A DNA stretch of 56,794 nucleotides from Balneolales bacterium (GTDB taxonomy: Bacteria > Bacteroidota > Rhodothermia > Balneolales > Natronogracilivirgulaceae), in NCBI GenBank assembly GCA_007120385.1, contig SKNT01000027.1:1-56794 (forward strand). The letters are read 5' to 3'. The notes beneath the pieces were generated by a model. It was not told the origin of the DNA, ran no database searches, and worked only from the letters and a program-made list of their open reading frames with translations. Position 1 is the stretch's first letter. Every line of letters begins with the position of its first letter. The translations under genes and the position numbers were made by a program. Of this stretch, positions 53,309 to 56,794 are shown piece after piece.

Positions 53309-54379
53309 TCAAAGCAGGGTACACCACCCACCCGGATCAGCCACATCGCCATGCTGTATTCCGGTGATATTGTCATAAAACCATCTTGAGACAGGACCCA
53401 TCTCATTGGAACCGAGAGCAATCTGATACTCTTCATGATGGATCAGACCAACCGGCGATATCACGGCAGCCGTCCCTGCACCAAATATCTCTTTCAACTT
53501 GCCCTGCCTGTGGAAACCAGCCAATTCATCAATGGTAACAGGCCGCTCTTCCAGAGCCATTCCCTTTGCTTTTGCCAGTTCAAGGACACTGTTGCGTGTG
53601 ATTCCCGGCAAGATGCTGCCGTTGAGCGGCGGGGTCACCAATACATCATCGATCACGAAAAAGATGTTCATGCTGCCGACTTCTTCAATGTACCTGTGCT
53701 CAATGGCATCAAGCCACAGCACCTGGGTATATCCGAGCTGCTGGGCTTTTGTCGTTGGCTGCAGGCTTGCGGCGTAATTCCCAGGTACTTTCACGTCGCC
53801 AACTCCGCCCAGTACGGCCCGGACATATTTGGGCATGGTGGTAAGGCGTATGGGCTTGATACCCTCGGCGTAGTAGTTGCCAACCGGGCTGCAGATGATG
53901 TAAAAACGGTAATTTCTGGATGCCCTCAGGCCAAGTGTCTGGTCGGATGCAAATACAATGGGCCTGATGTAGAGTGACTTGTACCTGGAACCAGGCACCC
54001 AATCCCTGTCCGTTTCTATGAGCACCTTCATTCCCTCCTTGAATATCTCTTCGGGAACCCCGGGAATGCAAACTCGCTCACAGGACCTCCGGAATCTCTC
54101 AAAGTGCTTGTCCAGCCGGAAAATGTTTACTTTCCCGTCCTTGTACCGGAACGCCTTCATCCCTTCGAATACCGCCTGACCGTAATGGAGTGTGGAAACT
54201 GCCGGGTACATGGGGATCTGGCCGTATGGCAGGATCAAGGGGTCTCGCCAGCCTCCTTCACTGTAACGGACCTCAAGCATGTGATCGGAGAATTGTTCAC
54301 CAAACGCAAGGTTGTCGAAATCGATCTCTGAAATCCGTGAATGAGGTGTCTTGTTTATTTCTATTGTCAACTTTGACAT
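53309..54379 (-). CDS. ilvE: Branched-chain-amino-acid aminotransferase
   Basis: The enzyme transfers the amino group between branched-chain amino acids and 2-oxoglutarate using PLP (fold type IV). The 356-residue length marks the long BCAT type found in eukaryotes and many Bacteroidota. Motifs: 'LHYGQAVFEGMKAFRYKDG' (about 64-82), 'RFRRSCERVCIP', 'YIRPIVFASD' (about 136-145), the PLP Lys in 'GDVKVPGNYAASL' (about 194-206), 'YIEEVGSMNIFFV' (about 230-242) and 'GILPGITRNSVLEL' type residues. Start is ATG 54379. The 74-base gap to rnc contains a possible Bacteroidota-type promoter. Confidence 0.95.
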   Translation of the reverse strand: MSKLTIEINKTPHSRISEIDFDNLAFGEQFSDHMLEVRYSEGGWRDPLILPYGQIPMYPAVSTLHYGQAVFEGMKAFRYKDGKVNIFRLDKHFERFRRSCERVCIPGVPEEIFKEGMKVLIETDRDWVPGSRYKSLYIRPIVFASDQTLGLRASRNYRFYIICSPVGNYYAEGIKPIRLTTMPKYVRAVLGGVGDVKVPGNYAASLQPTTKAQQLGYTQVLWLDAIEHRYIEEVGSMNIFFVIDDVLVTPPLNGSILPGITRNSVLELAKAKGMALEERPVTIDELAGFHRQGKLKEIFGAGTAAVISPVGLIHHEEYQIALGSNEMGPVSRWFYDNITGIQHGDVADPGGWCTLL

Positions 54380-54415
54380 ATACTGCCGGAAATTATTGTG
54401 ATATGTTCCAACATG

Positions 54416-54446
54416 AAAACCTAATAGTGTTGTGTGGAAGATACAA
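54416..54446 (-). promoter_or_regulatory. Possible Bacteroidota-type promoter of ilvE
   Basis: On the minus strand TTG (54446-54444) is followed after 20 bases by TAGGTTTT (54423-54416), close to the TTG / TAnnTTTG pair of the Bacteroidota primary sigma factor. The start would lie about 30 bases before the ilvE ATG. One base of the -7 box differs from consensus. Confidence 0.33.
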
Positions 54447-54453
54447 CTATTAA

Positions 54454-55200
54454 CTACATGTTTTTCAGGATATTCAGAGCCTCCCGGGCGGCTGCCTGTT
54501 CGGCTTTCTTCTTGTTTTTACCACTTCCGGCGCCCAACACATTGCCGTTTACATGGACTTCCACATAGAAAACTTTTTCATGTCCCGGACCCGATTCCCT
54601 CACTATGCGATAGACCGGAGCCGGCATTTTTTTCGCTTGGGCTGCTTCAAGAAGCATGCTCTTGAAATTGTCGCGGGCAGATATCAGTTCATCCATATTG
54701 ACGTACCGGCTGTAAAGCCGCACCACAAAATCCCGGCATTTTTCATAGCCATGGTCCTGGTAGACAGCACCAACCAGTGCTTCAAAAGCATCAGCAAGAA
54801 CACTTTCAGAGTGTTCAACACCTTGATTCTTTACTCTGTCACCAAGTTCGATATAATCCATCAGCTGAATGTTCCGGCCGATCTGTGCCAGCATTTCCCC
54901 TTTCACCAACCGGGATCGCAGCTGGGTCAGCAACCCTTCTCCGGCATCCGGATATTTTTTGAAAATAATTTCGGAAACAATGAGGTCCAGAACAGCATCC
55001 CCCATAAACTCGAGTTGTTCGTAAGACTCCGTTGCCGCCAATTTCTTCTCAGCAACCAGAGATCTGTGGCGTAGAGCTTTCAGATAAAGAGCCGGACGGA
55101 GTGCGGGCAGACCAGTAACTTTACTGATGGCTTTAACTTTCTTTTTTTGCTCAGAATCGAGCTGCTTCCGCTCAAGCAAAGCCCGAATTCGTTTAATCAC
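54454..55200 (-). CDS. rnc: Ribonuclease III
   Basis: RNase III cuts double-stranded RNA in rRNA and mRNA processing. The 248-residue protein has the catalytic motif YEQLEFMGDAVLDLIVSEII (about 60-79), then 'ADAFEALVGAVYQDHGYEKC' (about 131-150) with the second Asp/Glu pair, and a dsRNA-binding domain (about 170-247, ending 'KKKAEQAAAREALNIL'). Phe-Met replaces the more usual Arg/Phe-Leu before GDA. The first 35 residues are a basic extension. Start is GTG (55200-55198), overlapping the fabF TAG by one base. Confidence 0.96.
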   Translation of the reverse strand: MIKRIRALLERKQLDSEQKKKVKAISKVTGLPALRPALYLKALRHRSLVAEKKLAATESYEQLEFMGDAVLDLIVSEIIFKKYPDAGEGLLTQLRSRLVKGEMLAQIGRNIQLMDYIELGDRVKNQGVEHSESVLADAFEALVGAVYQDHGYEKCRDFVVRLYSRYVNMDELISARDNFKSMLLEAAQAKKMPAPVYRIVRESGPGHEKVFYVEVHVNGNVLGAGSGKNKKKAEQAAAREALNILKNM

Positions 55201-56444
55201 TATTCCACAAATTTTTTGAATACCACGGTTGTGTTATGGCCCCCAAACCCGAACGCATTGTTCAGTCCGTATGTAATATCCCTTACCTCCGCCTCATTGG
55301 TGGTATAGTTCAGATCACAGTCCGGGTCTGGATGTGTATAGTTGATTGTCGGAGGGATTATACCGTGATAAATCGCCAGAATGGTGGCAATGGACTCAAC
55401 GGCACCGGCTGCGCCGAGTGTATGTCCTGTCATCGATTTGGTTGAATTCAGGTTTATTTTGTAGGCATGATCCCCGAAAACCTTTTTGATGGAACGTGTT
55501 TCAGCTATATCACCCAACGGTGTGGATGTTCCATGCATATTGATATGATGTACGTCCTCCAGCTTTATACCGGCCGATTTCAGAGCACTTGTCATGGCCA
55601 GGATTACCCCTTTCCCCTCCGGGTCGGGTGCCGTTATGTGATGGGCATCTGCTGAAAATCCATAGCCGCAGATTTCTCCGTAGATCCTGGCACCGCGCTG
55701 TACTGCAGAATCATATGATTCCAGCAACAACATACCGGCACCTTCTCCCAGGACAAATCCATCCCGGGTCTTGTCAAAAGGCCGGGAAGCCGTTTCCGGA
55801 CTGTCGTTTCGTGTCGACATTGCCCTCACGGCATTGAAACCGGCAAGTCCCATTCCAAAAACGGAAGCCTCCGCCCCACCGGTAACGGCATAGTCTGCAT
55901 GTTCATTGACGATGGTGTCATATGCCAGACCAATGTTGTGCGAACCTGTCGCACATGCCGAAACGGCACAAAAATTCGGTCCGCGGAATCCGTACTTAAT
56001 GGAAATCTGACCGGCAGCCATGTCCGGAATCAGCATGGGGATAAAGAAAGGCGAAACAGCCCGCTGTCCTTTCAGATGAAACTCAACAGACTGCTGATAG
56101 AAGGTTTGCATACCGCCAATGCCACTTCCAATGATCACTGCAACCCTGTTCCTGTCAATCAGATCCAGATCAATACCGGAATCCCTGAGAGCCTCATCAG
56201 CAGTGATCATCGCATATTGACAGAACTTGTCCATACGACGTGCTTCTTTGGAATTCATGTATTCCGATGCATCATAATCTTCGATCTGTGCAGCGAACTT
56301 TGTGGGAAAATTGCTGACATCGAAATTATCAATCGATTTGGCACCGCTTTTTCCTGATATCAAACCATTCCAAAACTCGGGGGCACCTTTACCAACAGGT
56401 GTAAGGGCCCCTATGCCGGTAATAACTACTCTGCGTTTAGACAT
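55200..56444 (-). CDS. fabF: 3-oxoacyl-ACP synthase II
   Basis: FabF condenses malonyl-ACP with acyl-ACP in fatty acid elongation. The 414-residue product starts 'RRVVITGIGALTPVGKG' and has the Cys-His-His triad: Cys in 'VSACATGSHNIGLA' (about 160-173), His in 'NMHGTSTPLGD' (about 300-310) and His in 'STKSMTGHTLGAAGAVE' (about 330-346), plus 'LGEGAGMLLLE'. The gene lies 21 bases after acpP and runs directly into rnc, an order common in Bacteroidota and other bacteria. Confidence 0.97.
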   Translation of the reverse strand: MSKRRVVITGIGALTPVGKGAPEFWNGLISGKSGAKSIDNFDVSNFPTKFAAQIEDYDASEYMNSKEARRMDKFCQYAMITADEALRDSGIDLDLIDRNRVAVIIGSGIGGMQTFYQQSVEFHLKGQRAVSPFFIPMLIPDMAAGQISIKYGFRGPNFCAVSACATGSHNIGLAYDTIVNEHADYAVTGGAEASVFGMGLAGFNAVRAMSTRNDSPETASRPFDKTRDGFVLGEGAGMLLLESYDSAVQRGARIYGEICGYGFSADAHHITAPDPEGKGVILAMTSALKSAGIKLEDVHHINMHGTSTPLGDIAETRSIKKVFGDHAYKINLNSTKSMTGHTLGAAGAVESIATILAIYHGIIPPTINYTHPDPDCDLNYTTNEAEVRDITYGLNNAFGFGGHNTTVVFKKFVE

Positions 56445-56465
56445 TAAACAAAATAAAGGTGACTG

Positions 56466-56705
56466 TTAGGATATTTTTCCCTTCAGATATTCAACGGCAT
56501 CACCGACGGTTGCGATATTCTCTGCATCCTCATCGGGAATACTGATGTCGAATTCCTTTTCGAACTCCATGATAAGTTCCACGGTATCAAGAGAATCTGC
56601 TCCGAGATCGTTGGTGAAATTGGCATCATTGTTCACTTCGGATTCATCGACCCCAAGCTTGTCAACGATGATTGCTTTTACTTTTGCATCGATATCTTTC
56701 GACAT
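56466..56705 (-). CDS. acpP: Acyl carrier protein
   Basis: ACP carries growing acyl chains on 4'-phosphopantetheine. The 79-residue acidic protein has the attachment Ser in '[17 protein letters not shown]' (about 33-49) and the typical four-helix pattern, ending '[13 protein letters not shown]'. Start is ATG 56705. It is directly upstream of fabF. The remaining 89 bases to the window edge (56706-56794) should hold its leader or promoter; I see no further gene there. Confidence 0.97.
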   Translation of the reverse strand: MSKDIDAKVKAIIVDKLGVDESEVNNDANFTNDLGADSLDTVELIMEFEKEFDISIPDEDAENIATVGDAVEYLKGKIS

Positions 56706-56794
56706 AATGTGTTACCTGTTTGTTGTGAGTTATCTGTTTGATTTCGCGATTCTTGGAATTTACCAATGGGCTCGCTTAAACGCCTTTTATAATA

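Noticed and set aside
1-56794. CRISPR arrays, insertion sequences, prophage genes, tRNA or rRNA genes
   Set aside because: I found no regularly spaced repeats, transposase or integrase-like proteins, or cloverleaf-type sequences; intergenic gaps are all under 300 bases.

Overview
The window is a gene-dense bacterial chromosome segment of mid GC content. It has no phage, transposon, CRISPR, rRNA or tRNA that I can see. Several features point to the Bacteroidota/Rhodothermota/Balneolota (FCB) lineage, with Balneolales- or Rhodothermales-like bacteria the best guess. These are a bacillithiol ligase (bshC), a very small histone H1-like protein, a bifunctional-nuclease/UVR protein, an acpP-fabF-rnc cluster, mostly weak Shine-Dalgarno sequences, and a complex I operon that stops after nuoH. 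The lineage call is inference; no marker gene such as 16S rRNA is present.

Layout. 1-226: 5' part of an SRPBCC protein (minus). 360-4291: predicted outer-membrane barrel plus an MMPL/RND exporter (plus). 4167-8585: thymidylate kinase, PspC-domain protein, 5-formyl-THF cyclo-ligase, BshC and a nuclease-domain protein (all minus). 8810-16203: promoter and nuoABCDEFGH (plus), followed by mtaB, a family 4-like uracil-DNA glycosylase and dnaB to 20411. 20374-26005: a DUF3524/queuosine-mannosyltransferase-like glycosyltransferase, a 5'-nucleotidase-family lipoprotein, glgC and glgA (minus). 26213-28404: Nat-type ABC exporter (plus). 28520-31960: small unknown protein, M1-like protein with lost zinc ligands, and an inositol-monophosphatase/histidinol-phosphatase (minus). 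32195-34393: tex (plus). 34350-40074: TrmH, OmpR-type regulator, esterase-like protein, MFS transporter, threonine aldolase and lysA (minus). 40156-46363: penicillin-acylase-like protein, GH3 lipoprotein, two-lobed cytidine deaminase, amino-acid-kinase-like protein and the H1-like protein (plus). 46457-47530: M42 peptidase (minus). 47713-50163: HD hydrolase and FecR-like secreted protein (plus). 50226-56705: M1 peptidase, DHFR, thymidylate synthase, branched-chain aminotransferase, RNase III, FabF and ACP (minus).

How the genes work together. Most are housekeeping: respiration (nuo), nucleotide and folate metabolism (tmk, thyA, folA, 5-FCL, cytidine deaminase, HD dNTPase), replication and repair (dnaB, UDG), tRNA modification (mtaB, trmH, possibly the DUF3524 enzyme), glycogen-type polymer synthesis (glgA, glgC) and fatty acid synthesis (acpP, fabF). 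Several neighbouring genes are joined by 4-nt ATGA overlaps, which suggests translational coupling.

The most unusual signal is a recurring one. Several members of well-known enzyme families have visibly lost their catalytic or metal ligands: the M1-like protein at 28805-31153, the acylase-like protein at 40156-42594, the esterase-like protein at 35930-36535, the N-terminal lobe of the cytidine deaminase at 44417-45223, the amino-acid-kinase-like protein at 45368-46015, and three of four Fe-S cysteines in the uracil-DNA glycosylase. The co-directional block 40156-46015 is the best candidate for an undescribed functional unit. I see no defence island or biosynthetic cluster.
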